From NCBI GenBank assembly GCA_030654195.1, contig JAURXV010000057.1, positions 1-59,841 on the forward strand: a stretch of 59,841 nucleotides of DNA, written 5' to 3'. The notes under the pieces are model-generated. The model was not told where the DNA came from and did no database searches. It saw nothing but the letters and a program-made list of their open reading frames with translations. The stretch comes from Syntrophales bacterium. GTDB lineage: Bacteria; Desulfobacterota; Syntrophia; Syntrophales; UBA5619. This document shows positions 7,213 through 15,870 of this stretch, piece after piece; position 1 is the stretch's first letter; each line of letters starts with the position of its first letter. Made by a program: the position numbers and the translations under genes.

Positions 7213-8538
7213 ATGGCTGAACGGATACGAAAGGTTCGCGTGGCGACGGTGCTCATCTGGGGCAGCGAGGTGGGGGCCGTATCCTGGGACAATGACAGGG
7301 GATACGGGACCTTCGAATATGAACCTGCCTTTGTGCGCCGTGGACTGGAGATTGCGCCGTTGACCCTGCCCCTGCGCAGCGGCCTTTTTTCGTTCCCGGC
7401 TTTGAACCGCGACACTTTTCATGGGTTGCCGGGCATGCTTGCCGATGCCCTGCCGGACAGCTTCGGCAACCGCATCATTGACCTGTGGCTGGCCAGGCAG
7501 GGGCGCGCACCCGGAGACTTTACCCCTGTGGAGCGGCTTTGCTACATGGGGGCGCGTTGTATGGGCGCACTGGAATTCAAGCCGACGATAGGAACACAGG
7601 CAAGAAAAACCGAACCGATCGAGGTATCCGAACTTACGCAATTAGCAACCGATATTCTCCGCCGTAGCACGGAGTGGGCTGTGCATCTGAAAGGGGAGAA
7701 AGCGCGCGCCTTGGGTACGATTATCCGAATTGGCACGTCCGCCGGAGGAAAACGAGCCAAGGCGGTTATAGCTTGGAATCCCAAGACCCACGAAGTACGC
7801 TCCGGACAGGTGCCGCCGCCGCCAGGCTTCGAACCGTGGATTCTAAAATTCGATGGCGTTAACGAGGCGTCATTGGGTGATCCGCAAGGCTTTGGTCGTG
7901 TTGAATATGCATATCACCGCATGGCGGCGGCAGCGGGTATCAGGATGATGCCCTGTCGCCTGCTGGAAGAGAACGGGCGGGCGCATTTCATGACCCGCCG
8001 GTTCGACCGGACCTTTGACGGGGGGAAAATTCATATGCAATCGCTCTGCGCCCTGGCGCACTGCGATTTCAATGCGGCGGGAGAATATGGATACGAACAG
8101 GCGCTATCCGTTATTCAGCAGTTGAATTTGGGCCACCCGACCATGCAGGAGATGTTCCGGCGCATGACATTTAATGTTGTGGCCCGTAATCAGGACGATC
8201 ATACGCGGAATATCGCCTTTCTGATGGATCAAAACGGCGCATGGACGCTTTCACCGGCTTTCGATGTCGTCTGGGCCTATAATCCTTCCGGAGAATGGAC
8301 AAACCGCCACCAGATGAGCATCAACGGGAAGAGGGATGATTTTACAAAGGCGGATACACTGAGCGTTGCAAAGCAATTTGGCATCAAGGGGGCTGAAGGA
8401 ATTCTGTCACAGGTCATCGACGCGGTTGCCCGCTGGCCTGAATTTGCGAACGAAGCAGGCGTGCCGGAAGATCTTATGAAACAGATTGCGCCGACTCATC
8501 GCCTTATACCAGTTATCGCTGGCACACATCAACTTTAA
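7213..8538 (+). CDS. hipA: HipA-like serine/threonine kinase toxin
   Basis: 441 residues, usual length. An N-terminal subdomain (couple_hipA; GLPGMLADALPD at 71-82) is followed by the kinase core: a Gly-rich loop GTSAGGKRAKA at about 174-184, ATP lysine in ILKFDG at 212, catalytic RNQDDHTRN at 325-333, and metal-binding SPAFDV at 347-352. E. coli HipA phosphorylates glutamyl-tRNA synthetase and induces dormancy; the target of this homologue is unknown. All catalytic residues appear intact, so the toxin is probably functional and neutralised by the adjacent HipB. Confidence 0.9.
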   Translation: MAERIRKVRVATVLIWGSEVGAVSWDNDRGYGTFEYEPAFVRRGLEIAPLTLPLRSGLFSFPALNRDTFHGLPGMLADALPDSFGNRIIDLWLARQGRAPGDFTPVERLCYMGARCMGALEFKPTIGTQARKTEPIEVSELTQLATDILRRSTEWAVHLKGEKARALGTIIRIGTSAGGKRAKAVIAWNPKTHEVRSGQVPPPPGFEPWILKFDGVNEASLGDPQGFGRVEYAYHRMAAAAGIRMMPCRLLEENGRAHFMTRRFDRTFDGGKIHMQSLCALAHCDFNAAGEYGYEQALSVIQQLNLGHPTMQEMFRRMTFNVVARNQDDHTRNIAFLMDQNGAWTLSPAFDVVWAYNPSGEWTNRHQMSINGKRDDFTKADTLSVAKQFGIKGAEGILSQVIDAVARWPEFANEAGVPEDLMKQIAPTHRLIPVIAGTHQL

Positions 8539-8567
8539 ATTATAACAATTTCTAATTTCTCATAATC

Positions 8568-8648
8568 GTGAAGCGGCTGTGCAACCCCTTTGTCATCGTG
8601 GACGAAGCCCACAATCAGGGGACGTCTCTGGCCTTTGAAACTCTGGCA
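8568..8648 (+). pseudogene. Fragment of a DEAH-box helicase (type III restriction Res-like)
   Basis: The frame reads KRLCNPFVIVDEAHNQGTSL and then AFETLARFD, the Walker B (DEAH) segment of type III restriction/Res helicases, before homology stops. No other helicase motif is present on either side. It is a short relic between hipA and the dehydratase operon, suggesting a former restriction system near the toxin-antitoxin genes. Confidence 0.45.
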
Positions 8649-8709
8649 CGCTTTGACTTTTCTTTTACACCGGTTTGCGGGTTCGTGCTGCGCCTCCGCT
8701 CTCCAAAGG

Positions 8710-9954
8710 TCACGAAGCACGCTTTTTCTCCAGGATCATCTCCATCAAGGCGTCGACGCGGGTTTGAAACTGGGCCATCGAGAACTTCTCGCTATCCATA
8801 TGGTCGCCGTCGAACATGACGCTGGGCACGGAGAGTTCGTCGGCAAGGACCCGCCCGATGTCCATCTGCCCCATCGAGATGGGCCTGCAGCTCCGGTTCG
8901 AATGGAGAATGGCCCCGTCGATCTTGTAGTCCCGGACGGCCCTGGTGATCAGCTCAATCCGCTTGTTCAGCGATACGCAGGAGACCAGCGGATAGGAGAC
9001 GAGGGACTTGTAGGCAATGCTCTCCAGCGGCTCATCCGGGTTGAGTCTCAGCGACCAGGCGGAGGTATAGGTCTCCGCCACCACCACGGCATCCCACTTT
9101 TCGAAGTAGTTGAAGAGCTGCATATTGTACCAGAGCGGGATGTTGTCCCAGAAGAGCCGTATCTTCTCATGGGGGATCACCCCTTCCCCCCGGGCGACCT
9201 TTTCATTGACCTCCCGCAAGACATCTTTCAGAAAATTCACGGCGATTTCGGTCCCGTGCCGGGTCACCATCACAAACATGATGCCGATCTCCGCGGCGGA
9301 AAACGGGGAGGGGACCGTTGACCGCAAGGCCATGATCTCGTCCCAGAGCCGGCACGCCTCATTCGTATGGATGACGGCCTGCCGCAGTTTATCGATATCG
9401 AACTTCAAGCCCGTCTCATCCTCCAGGAACCGGATCAGCCGCTTGATCTGGGCCACCCCATACGCGATATGACGTTTTTCGATCTTCTCCATGGCCACCT
9501 GGGGAAGGTCGGCCTTGAAAACCGGGACTTTGAAGTGATCGCACATCACCTGGAAGGCCTTCATGGTGGGGATGCAGCCGGCCCCGAAGGAGATCAGGAA
9601 GTCGGGTGCGGGAAGGCCGTTCAGCGGCTGGTTCTCCTCGTTGATTCCGTCCAGCGCATAGCCCACGTTGTTCCGAAAATACCCGCAGAGATCCCCCGAA
9701 AACCCCCTTTTGGCCGCATATTCGAAGTTCTTTCGGTTGGTGCCGATGGCGGCGCAGAGGGGCGCCCAGTTTTCCGGGAAGACCGGGGTGATCCCCATGG
9801 CGTAGAAAAGCTCGATCAGGCCGTTCATCGGCGGTATCCAGATCACGGGGCGTCCTTCGGCCTTGGCCCTGTGCCCCTCCGCATAGAAATCGACGATAAT
9901 CTGCCGCAGGGCCGTGTTCGCCTGGAGCCGCTTCCGGGTTTTCTTTTCTTCCAT
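8710..9954 (-). CDS. 2-hydroxyacyl-CoA dehydratase / benzoyl-CoA reductase family subunit (larger)
   Basis: 414 residues of the HgdB/FldBC/BcrBC family, subunits of [4Fe-4S] enzymes that reductively dehydrate (R)-2-hydroxyacyl-CoA or reduce aromatic rings. Features: IWIPPMNGLIELFYAMG near 40-56, Cys in GDLCGYFRN and GAGCIPT, and a late HSNRSCRPISMGQ segment, the usual cluster-ligand regions. The next subunit gene overlaps this one by one base, so the pair forms a heterodimer. No ATP-dependent activator (HgdC/FldI type) is in the window, so one must be encoded elsewhere. Third surviving product of the leftward ligase operon. Dehydratase versus ring reductase cannot be decided from sequence alone. 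Confidence 0.85.
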   Translation of the reverse strand: MEEKKTRKRLQANTALRQIIVDFYAEGHRAKAEGRPVIWIPPMNGLIELFYAMGITPVFPENWAPLCAAIGTNRKNFEYAAKRGFSGDLCGYFRNNVGYALDGINEENQPLNGLPAPDFLISFGAGCIPTMKAFQVMCDHFKVPVFKADLPQVAMEKIEKRHIAYGVAQIKRLIRFLEDETGLKFDIDKLRQAVIHTNEACRLWDEIMALRSTVPSPFSAAEIGIMFVMVTRHGTEIAVNFLKDVLREVNEKVARGEGVIPHEKIRLFWDNIPLWYNMQLFNYFEKWDAVVVAETYTSAWSLRLNPDEPLESIAYKSLVSYPLVSCVSLNKRIELITRAVRDYKIDGAILHSNRSCRPISMGQMDIGRVLADELSVPSVMFDGDHMDSEKFSMAQFQTRVDALMEMILEKKRAS

Positions 9955-11063
9955 TACCCCGCCTCTAACATTTCAAAAAAACCTTCCAGCCGCGTCTGAA
10001 TCTGTCCGCTCAGCCCCTCCCCCTCCAATTCCAACTGCACCTGGGGGATCCCTTTTTCTGCTAACACGTTTTTCAGGAAGGGATGATCCGCCAGATGAGG
10101 TTCGCAGAACTTCTGGTGCATGAAGATGACGGCGTTCACGTCAAAAGCGGAGATCGTCTCCCGAATATAGTCCTTCCTCGCGGGGAAATCAGCCCTCGAA
10201 CTGCAGGGTGGGCGATCGAGATAATAGCGGGCCAGCGCCGACAGGGGGTCTTCATGCGGCGGAACCCTCTGCTGCACCAGTCGATACCCCAGGCAGGTGT
10301 CATCCGCAACGATGTCTCCCCCGAGCGCTTCGATCCGCGCCAGGATATCCGGATCGGAGACGACGCTGCCGGATATCATGATCCGGTGCTTCGCCCCTTT
10401 CCCAGGGCTCATCCGGAGATTCGACAGGTACGCGTCGTAAAAGGGAACAACCCTTTCGATCGGCAACACTTGCAGCGCCAGGTTCATCTGATGCAAATCA
10501 AGATAGCGGACGGTCGCGCCGTTTCGGTTTGCCTGGTAGATCGCACCGATGTGCTCCCGGGCCGAATCATAGAGGTCGATCGACTTCTGAAGCCTCTCGG
10601 CCGAGTACTGTTTTCCGGTATAATCCTCAAGGGCCGCAATCAGGGCCTTGAATTCCGCGATGCAGTACGCAACTGCCTCATCCGTGTTCATGTAGGGGGG
10701 GCTCAGCAGGAAGGAAAAGGCCGGTTTCAAATTGCGACACCAGATGTTGAACAACCCGCACGTCGCGTCGCAGGTGTAAGAGTGGATCACCCCGTCCAGA
10801 AAATCATAGTGACCGGCCAGACCCATCGCCATGATATTCCTGGCCGGGGGGCAGATGTAGGTTGGCAGCAGGGCGTCCGCCCGTTCATGGTTCTTGCCAT
10901 CGCCCCAAAGTCTGACCGGCAGGATATCGAAGGCATGCAGAATCTCGACGGGAACATAGGAGCATAGCGTTCCGAAGACCGGGCGTCCTGTTTTCTCTTT
11001 CTCCTGCCGCGCGATTTCCTTGTGACGGTGAACCAGATCTTCTAATTTTGAAGATCTCATCAA
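9954..11063 (-). CDS. 2-hydroxyacyl-CoA dehydratase / benzoyl-CoA reductase family subunit (smaller)
   Basis: 369 residues of the same family as its downstream neighbour. N-terminal TLCSYVPVEILHAFDILPVR gives the first cluster Cys in the typical 'Cys...P.E...A' context; further Cys lie in YICPPARN and SYTCDATCGLFNIWC. The stop and the next start share a base (TAATG type), indicating strict coupling and equimolar synthesis. Upstream are a REP-type repeat and a truncated CoA-transferase gene; an acyl-CoA ligase opens the operon. The pathway is likely fermentative or syntrophic breakdown of a hydroxy or aromatic acid, an inference from family and context. Confidence 0.85.
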   Translation of the reverse strand: MMRSSKLEDLVHRHKEIARQEKEKTGRPVFGTLCSYVPVEILHAFDILPVRLWGDGKNHERADALLPTYICPPARNIMAMGLAGHYDFLDGVIHSYTCDATCGLFNIWCRNLKPAFSFLLSPPYMNTDEAVAYCIAEFKALIAALEDYTGKQYSAERLQKSIDLYDSAREHIGAIYQANRNGATVRYLDLHQMNLALQVLPIERVVPFYDAYLSNLRMSPGKGAKHRIMISGSVVSDPDILARIEALGGDIVADDTCLGYRLVQQRVPPHEDPLSALARYYLDRPPCSSRADFPARKDYIRETISAFDVNAVIFMHQKFCEPHLADHPFLKNVLAEKGIPQVQLELEGEGLSGQIQTRLEGFFEMLEAG

Positions 11064-11083
11064 TAGTCTGCCCCCCCTATTCT

Positions 11084-11183
11084 GTCATTCCCGTGAAGAC
11101 GGGAATCCAGTAATTTTAAGTATTTGCGCACATCCTGGATTCCCGCCGGAGTTTACCCCCGCGTAGGCGGGGGCGGGAATGAC
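11084..11183. repeat. REP/MITE-like 100-base inverted repeat (GTCATTCCCG ... CGGGAATGAC)
   Basis: Outer arms GTCATTCCCG (11084-11093) and CGGGAATGAC (11174-11183), with inner arms TTCCCG-TGAAGA-CGGGAA and a CCCCCG/CGGGGG hairpin, and AATCCAG pairing with CTGGATT across the centre. Its right end coincides with the break in the CoA-transferase fragment. Confidence 0.7.
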
Positions 11184-11400
11184 AACTTTGACGAAAGCGT
11201 CAACGGTATCCTGTTCGCCCCGAAACCGCCGATGGCGATGTTGTCGCTGTCGTTGATCATGGTTTTTACTGCCTTTTCGACGGTGGTGACCTTGTTCACC
11301 ATTGCGCGCGATTTGTGCCTGAAAAACTCCCTCGCTTTATCGCATCAGGGTCAGTAAACAATTGATTCTGGCCTTGCTTTAATTCAACTGCCTTGCTCAT
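11184..11400 (-). pseudogene. Acyl-CoA:carboxylate CoA-transferase alpha subunit, N-terminal fragment with frameshift
   Basis: ATG at 11400 with AAGGAG upstream starts MSKAVELKQG, but the frame soon stops. After a frameshift near residue 23 the text continues EFFRHKSRAMVNKVTTVEKA, then a DSDNIAIGGFGANRIP segment typical of the first 60 residues of glutaconate/3-oxoacid CoA-transferase subunit A. Homology ends at the repeat at 11183, and nothing of the remaining 250 residues is present. It lies in line with the ligase and dehydratase genes, so the operon once had a CoA-transferase that was lost. Confidence 0.65.
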
Positions 11401-11457
11401 AATTCTGCTCCTTGTTGATTAGGGTTTTCTTTCTATACGGTCAGTCCATGCTCCGGA

Positions 11458-13299
11458 CTATTTTTTTTCATACAGCTCGTCAACGGCCTCTTTCCCATAC
11501 ATCTGGTCGATGAGGTTCTTGTACTTCTGGTGCACCACCTTGCGCTTGACCTTCAGGGACGGCGTGAGTTCGCCACCTTCCTGCGAGAACTCGGATTCGA
11601 CGATCCTGATGTAATTGATTTTTTCGTATGACCCAAGGTGGCTGTTCCGCTCATCTACGTGCTTCTGCACAATATCGAGAAACTTCGGGTTTTCCAGCAG
11701 CTCTGTCGAGTTCTTAATCTGCACGCCTTCCAGCTTCGCCAGCCGTGCGGCCTCCTCAGAATTGATGTTGCACAAGCCTGTGAGATACTTCTTTTTTTCA
11801 CCGATTACTATGAACTGCGTGAACAGCGGATCGGACTTGAACATGTTCTCGATCTTCTGCGGCGCGACGTTCTTACCGCCCGAGGTTATGATGAGATCCT
11901 TCTTCCTGTCCGTGATGAGCAGGTTGCCCTCATCATCGAACATGCCGATGTCGCCGGACATGAAATACCCGTCGGGCGTGAAGGATTCCCTGGTTTCGTT
12001 CGGCAGTTTCCAGTATCCCTTGATCACATTGCCGCCCTTTATTAAAATCTCTCCGTCGTTGGCTATCTTGATGTCCTGGCCGGGTATCGGCTTGCCGGTA
12101 GTCCCTATCCTGTAATCAGCCAATGACTGCATCGTGGCGGGTGCCGTGGTTTCAGTCATGCCGTACCCCTGTATGACCGTGATGCCGGCCGCGTTGAAGA
12201 AGCGAATGATCTCTTCGCCTGTGGGGGCGCCGGATGCCGTCATCCACGTCACCCGCCCGCCGAGCTTGTCCTGGAGCTTCTTGAATATGGCCGTATAGGC
12301 GATCTTGTATTTCAGCTTCAGGAGAAGCGGGATGCGCTTGTGCTTCTCGCGGAGCTCGCTGATGCGGTTGCCCACTTTCTGGCCCCAGGCAAAGATCTTC
12401 TGTTTGAACGGGGACTGCTCCTTGACCTGCGCCATGATTTTTTGATACACCTTTTCGCACACCCTCGGCACTGCTAGGATCATGGTGGGCCGTTTCTCTT
12501 CGAAGTTCACCAGCAGCGTGTCGATGCTCTCCGCGTAGGATGACGTGATACCGCAGTACATGCCGTAGAAATGGCCTGCGATCCGTTCAAACACGTGTGA
12601 CAGGGGGAGGAAGGGAACCGTGCAGTCCTTGTCGGATGCAAAATGGGGATGGATCGCGTCAAGGGACTGGACCACCCAGAAAATATTCCCGTGGGTTATC
12701 ATGGCGCCCTTGGGCAATCCGGTTGTGCCGGATGTGTACACGATGGTGGCAAGTTCATCAACCGTTACTTCCTGTGACAGCTTTTCAAAGAGGGAAGGGT
12801 CTTCGGTGTATTTTCTCCTTCCGAGTCCCATGAGATCATTGAAACTCATGACTTTGGGATGATCCGCGGCGTCCTTTTCTTCCATTACGATTATCTTTTC
12901 AAGGCTGGGGCACTTGTCCACGATCTCCAGTACCTTTTTGAGCTGGTTCTTGTTTTCCGGCACAATGATCTTTGATTCGGAATTATTGACGATATACTCT
13001 ATATCCTCAGAAGCCAGGGTGGGGTACACCGGGATTACGCAGACGCCGATTCCCAGCGAGCCCATATCGGTATAAAGCCATTCCAGCCTGTTTTCAGAAA
13101 GTATGGAAACCGTATTTCCCTTCCTGACTCCCAGCGACCAGAGACCAAGACCTACGGCACGCGACCGGTCGTAATATTCGGTCCAAGTGGCACCGTGCCA
13201 TACGCCGTTCATCTTTTTTTCGATGGCAAGACGGTTCCCGTACTTATTGACGCGGTTCCGAAAAACATCATTCATGGTTTTTTCTGATAATTCCATCAC
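11458..13299 (-). CDS. Long-chain acyl-CoA ligase (AMP-forming, FadD15-like)
   Basis: 613 residues. It activates a carboxylic acid to its CoA thioester with ATP. ATP-binding motif YTSGTTGLPKGAMITHGN at about 190-207, the adenylation motif GYGMTE near 385, and GDIGMFDDEGNL then DRKKDLIITSGGKN in the hinge before the C-terminal subdomain. The length and the long insertion fit the eukaryote-like long-chain ligase branch rather than E. coli FadD. First gene of the leftward operon with CoA-transferase remnant and dehydratase subunits; a good promoter is at 13315-13342. Substrate chain type is not determinable. Confidence 0.9.
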   Translation of the reverse strand: MMELSEKTMNDVFRNRVNKYGNRLAIEKKMNGVWHGATWTEYYDRSRAVGLGLWSLGVRKGNTVSILSENRLEWLYTDMGSLGIGVCVIPVYPTLASEDIEYIVNNSESKIIVPENKNQLKKVLEIVDKCPSLEKIIVMEEKDAADHPKVMSFNDLMGLGRRKYTEDPSLFEKLSQEVTVDELATIVYTSGTTGLPKGAMITHGNIFWVVQSLDAIHPHFASDKDCTVPFLPLSHVFERIAGHFYGMYCGITSSYAESIDTLLVNFEEKRPTMILAVPRVCEKVYQKIMAQVKEQSPFKQKIFAWGQKVGNRISELREKHKRIPLLLKLKYKIAYTAIFKKLQDKLGGRVTWMTASGAPTGEEIIRFFNAAGITVIQGYGMTETTAPATMQSLADYRIGTTGKPIPGQDIKIANDGEILIKGGNVIKGYWKLPNETRESFTPDGYFMSGDIGMFDDEGNLLITDRKKDLIITSGGKNVAPQKIENMFKSDPLFTQFIVIGEKKKYLTGLCNINSEEAARLAKLEGVQIKNSTELLENPKFLDIVQKHVDERNSHLGSYEKINYIRIVESEFSQEGGELTPSLKVKRKVVHQKYKNLIDQMYGKEAVDELYEKK

Positions 13300-13314
13300 G
13301 CACCCCCCAAGTTT

Positions 13315-13342
13315 ATATTAGCGGCAATCAGTCCCGTGTCAA
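13315..13342 (-). promoter_or_regulatory. Promoter of the ligase/dehydratase operon
   Basis: Reverse strand TTGACA (13342-13337), 16-base spacer, TAATAT (13320-13315), 16 bases before the ligase start region. Confidence 0.45.
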
Positions 13343-13434
13343 TCACATACAGCTTTTTTGGATTGTGCTCCTGCTTCCGGAGCGATGCTTCCCGTTTCGG
13401 CTGCAGAAACACCAGATGGAATATGTCATCCCTG

Positions 13435-13653
13435 TTAGCAAGGATGATTATCGCCACCTTTATGCACTAAAATCAAAACACTCAACCCCTCTATCTCCGG
13501 TTCCGACTTTTTGGAAGCCCTGCGGGCGATGGCCCGGACTGTTCCGGCTCCCACGGAAGCGGCCAATCAGATGCATTCAACCAGCTTTTCTTCGGTGATT
13601 CCCGTTTTCCTTGCACCTGCAAGGTTGCTTTCCGCTCAAGGTTCGCAGTGCAT
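13435..13653 (-). pseudogene. AhpD/CMD-like small protein with CxxU motif and two in-frame UGA (candidate selenoprotein or relic)
   Basis: From ATG 13653: MHCEP, UGA (13638-13636), AESNLAGARKTGITEEKLVE, CI, UGA (13569-13567), LAASVGAGTVRAIARRASKK, ending at TAA 13437. This is the C-terminal half of a carboxymuconolactone-decarboxylase/AhpD-like domain. The first UGA replaces the second Cys of its CxxC, the exact position used by known Sec-containing AhpD-like proteins. 17 bases later is a perfect CCTTGC-AGGT-GCAAGG hairpin with a SECIS-like GGU loop. Against function: the second UGA sits at a non-catalytic site, and no good start or ribosome site lies before the motif. It follows the GMC oxidoreductase on the same strand. 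The remaining gap 13300-13691 shows nothing else. Confidence 0.45.
13609..13624 (-). promoter_or_regulatory. SECIS-like hairpin after the first UGA of the AhpD-like frame
   Basis: Perfect 6-base stem with a 4-base AGGT loop; loop positions are 18-21 bases after the UGA. Both spacing and GGU loop fit bacterial SECIS elements. Confidence 0.4.
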
Positions 13654-13691
13654 AGCCGGGACAAGGGCGAGATGGATGGTCCTCTTTCCCC

Positions 13692-15263
13692 CTATTGCCT
13701 GTCCGGGATCAAGCTCATGCACCGTTCGGCCAGGGCCGCGATTGTCAGGCTCGGATTGACGCCCACGTTTGCCGAAACTGCCGCTCCATCCACGACGTAC
13801 AGGCCGGGATACCCGAACACCTGGTGATCTTTGTCAATCACGCCGGTTTCGCGTGAACCGCCCATGTGACAGCCGCCCAGGATATGGGCCGTGAAGGAGA
13901 GATTGGCCACGCTCTCTAAGAGCACGTTAGCCGGTTCGCCGTCCGCGTGACGGGCAAAAGCGCGGGCGGCGGCGTTTGCGACGGGTATGTAGGCAGGCGC
14001 GCCTTTTCCGGGGATCGCCGCGGATTGCAGACCTTTACGGAAAAGCGAAAGCGGCCCCCTCCCGTAGCGAAACGCAAGCTGGTTGTCCAGATGCTGCATC
14101 ACGGTCAGCACGCTGATCCGCTTGTTCCAGTTTCCGGCGCGCCAAGACAGGGTCGAGCGCAGCGGATGCAGCAGGAAGGCAAAAAGCGTTTTCCATGCCC
14201 GCATCCCCGGCCGAAGGTCGTCCACCAAGGGGCCGGCCTGCCACTTCATGAAGGTGTAACCGGCAGGAAAGCGATTCTGGGTGATGTGGGTGTGGGCATC
14301 GGCGTAAAAGTCCGAAGAGATTGCCGTCCCCTTGGTCAGATCGGTGGTCGGATCGCGCGACAGGATGGCGACGATCGCTTCGCTGTTTGTTCGCACCACC
14401 CGGCCCAGTTGCGGCGAGATGTCCGGAAGCGTTCGGGATTCATCCCGGCAGCGAAAGAGCAGCGTCAGGGTGCCCAGTACGCCTGCGGCAAGGATCACCT
14501 TGTCTGCGGTAAGGGGCGCATGGACCTGCCCGTTGAGCGGGTTGACCATCTCCACCCGATAGCCTCCGCCCGTCAGAGGCTTGACGAGAGTTACCTTGCG
14601 TTCCGGCATGATTTCGGCGCCGAGACGTTCCGCCAGATAGAGGTAATTCAAATCCAGGCTGTTTTTTGATCCGTGGGGGCAGCCGGTAAGGCACTCGCCG
14701 CACAGATTGCAGCCGGTCCGCTCCGGCCCCTGGCCGCTGAAGAACGGATCAGGCCGGGTCACTTCCGGCTCGCCGAAATAGATACCCAGCGGCACTGGAC
14801 CGAAGGTGTCTCCCGCGTTCATTGCCTCTGCTGTTCGCTTCAGCCAGTCATCCATCTGGCCGAGGCAGGGGTTGACGGTGCAGCCCAGCATCCGCTTGAC
14901 CGTCTCATAGCGGGGTTTCAGTTCCGCTCCCCAATCGACGCCCAGCCCGCTCCAGACCGGATCGGCAAAGAAGGCCGATTTGGGTTCGACGAGCACCGCC
15001 GCGTAGACCAGGCTGCCCCCGCCGACGCCGATGCCGGCTACGATGCCCACATGCCGGAAGATGGTTTGTGAGAAAAACCCTTGCCATCCAAGCGGGGGGA
15101 GCCAGAAGAGCTGTCTGATGTTTTTAGCCGCCCCTTCCATGTCGGCGCGGCTTACACGACGACCCTGTTCCAGCACGGCAACCCGGTATCCCTTCTCCGC
15201 CAATCGCAGCGCCGAGACGGCGCCGCCGAAGCCGCTGCCCACGACAAGATAGTCATAGTCCAT
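13692..15263 (-). CDS. GMC-family FAD oxidoreductase (cholesterol-oxidase-like) with ferredoxin-type Cys cluster
   Basis: 523 residues. FAD-binding VVGSGFGG at 7-14 and a C-terminal HILGGCHMGG, GLYVVDGAAV, VNPSLTIAAL block, the GMC/cholesterol-oxidase pattern with the catalytic His region. Unusual is C-x2-C-x2-C-x3-C at Cys185, 188, 191 and 195 (GCNLCGECLTGCPHGSKN), which can hold a [4Fe-4S] cluster and would let the enzyme pass electrons to a carrier instead of O2. It probably oxidises a hydrophobic alcohol (sterol-like), an inference from family. It overlaps the upstream small gene by 11 bases; the AhpD-like fragment follows. Confidence 0.85.
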   Translation of the reverse strand: MDYDYLVVGSGFGGAVSALRLAEKGYRVAVLEQGRRVSRADMEGAAKNIRQLFWLPPLGWQGFFSQTIFRHVGIVAGIGVGGGSLVYAAVLVEPKSAFFADPVWSGLGVDWGAELKPRYETVKRMLGCTVNPCLGQMDDWLKRTAEAMNAGDTFGPVPLGIYFGEPEVTRPDPFFSGQGPERTGCNLCGECLTGCPHGSKNSLDLNYLYLAERLGAEIMPERKVTLVKPLTGGGYRVEMVNPLNGQVHAPLTADKVILAAGVLGTLTLLFRCRDESRTLPDISPQLGRVVRTNSEAIVAILSRDPTTDLTKGTAISSDFYADAHTHITQNRFPAGYTFMKWQAGPLVDDLRPGMRAWKTLFAFLLHPLRSTLSWRAGNWNKRISVLTVMQHLDNQLAFRYGRGPLSLFRKGLQSAAIPGKGAPAYIPVANAAARAFARHADGEPANVLLESVANLSFTAHILGGCHMGGSRETGVIDKDHQVFGYPGLYVVDGAAVSANVGVNPSLTIAALAERCMSLIPDRQ

Positions 15264-15792
15264 GGATATTCTCCCGGTAGTGCAAGAGAAACGGAAACGC
15301 GATTTTGGGCGCCCGGTCGAGGGTGGCCAGCGTCATGCCGAGCAACGTCGTCGGGTCCAACCGGCGCACTTCATCAACGATCCACGGCCAGGGAAAAGGC
15401 GAGCCGGCGGGGTAAGATATGGTGATCCCCTCTTTCCCGTCCAGGCGTGACGGCGCTAAACGGACGACCATCGGCAGGACGCGCATGAAAGATCCGCGGC
15501 GCCGGAGGATGTTATCGCCATGACCCTGTCCATCGAACGCCTTGCCCCACCAGCCGGATAGGCCGCCGAGCGCGAGGCTCAGCGGTGCGGTCTTGCGCAG
15601 CCATGCCGGTCCGACGAATTCCGCCTGGTAAACGCCTGCAAGTGCGGCAGGCTCAGGCGGAATGAGCGTCCTAAAGAGCGGCAGGAATGAACCAAGCGTT
15701 TGCCGATTGAGTTGCTGGGGTTGAATGCCCTCGTGCACCTCGCTGGTAATTTCATTACGGCGATCGACCGGATCTTTTATTTTTGCGTTCAT
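15253..15792 (-). CDS. Conserved hypothetical protein paired with the GMC oxidoreductase
   Basis: 179 residues, ATG with AGAGGCG upstream. No family recognised with confidence. The protein is rich in Trp, Pro and Leu, with no signal peptide or membrane span, and has features such as GVYQAEFVGP, GGLSGWWGKAFDG and a central DGKEGITISYPAG segment suggestive of a beta-barrel. It overlaps the GMC gene by 11 bases, so the two are translationally coupled and probably act together, perhaps as substrate carrier or accessory subunit. That role is inference only. Confidence 0.7.
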   Translation of the reverse strand: MNAKIKDPVDRRNEITSEVHEGIQPQQLNRQTLGSFLPLFRTLIPPEPAALAGVYQAEFVGPAWLRKTAPLSLALGGLSGWWGKAFDGQGHGDNILRRRGSFMRVLPMVVRLAPSRLDGKEGITISYPAGSPFPWPWIVDEVRRLDPTTLLGMTLATLDRAPKIAFPFLLHYRENIHGL

Positions 15793-15831
15793 AATTTTCG
15801 CCTCTTTTTTGAATGCCGTCCTCGGGCTGCA

Positions 15832-15851
15832 AAAATCCTGCGCAGGATTTT
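15832..15851. terminator. Perfect 20-base palindrome after the ligase gene
   Basis: AAAATCCTG-CG-CAGGATTTT, 20 bases beyond the stop of the upstream acyl-CoA ligase and about 40 bases before the next start. With T runs on both sides it could be a short intrinsic terminator or a dimeric repressor operator. Confidence 0.45.
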
Positions 15852-15870
15852 CTACGAGCAGGACTGCCCT

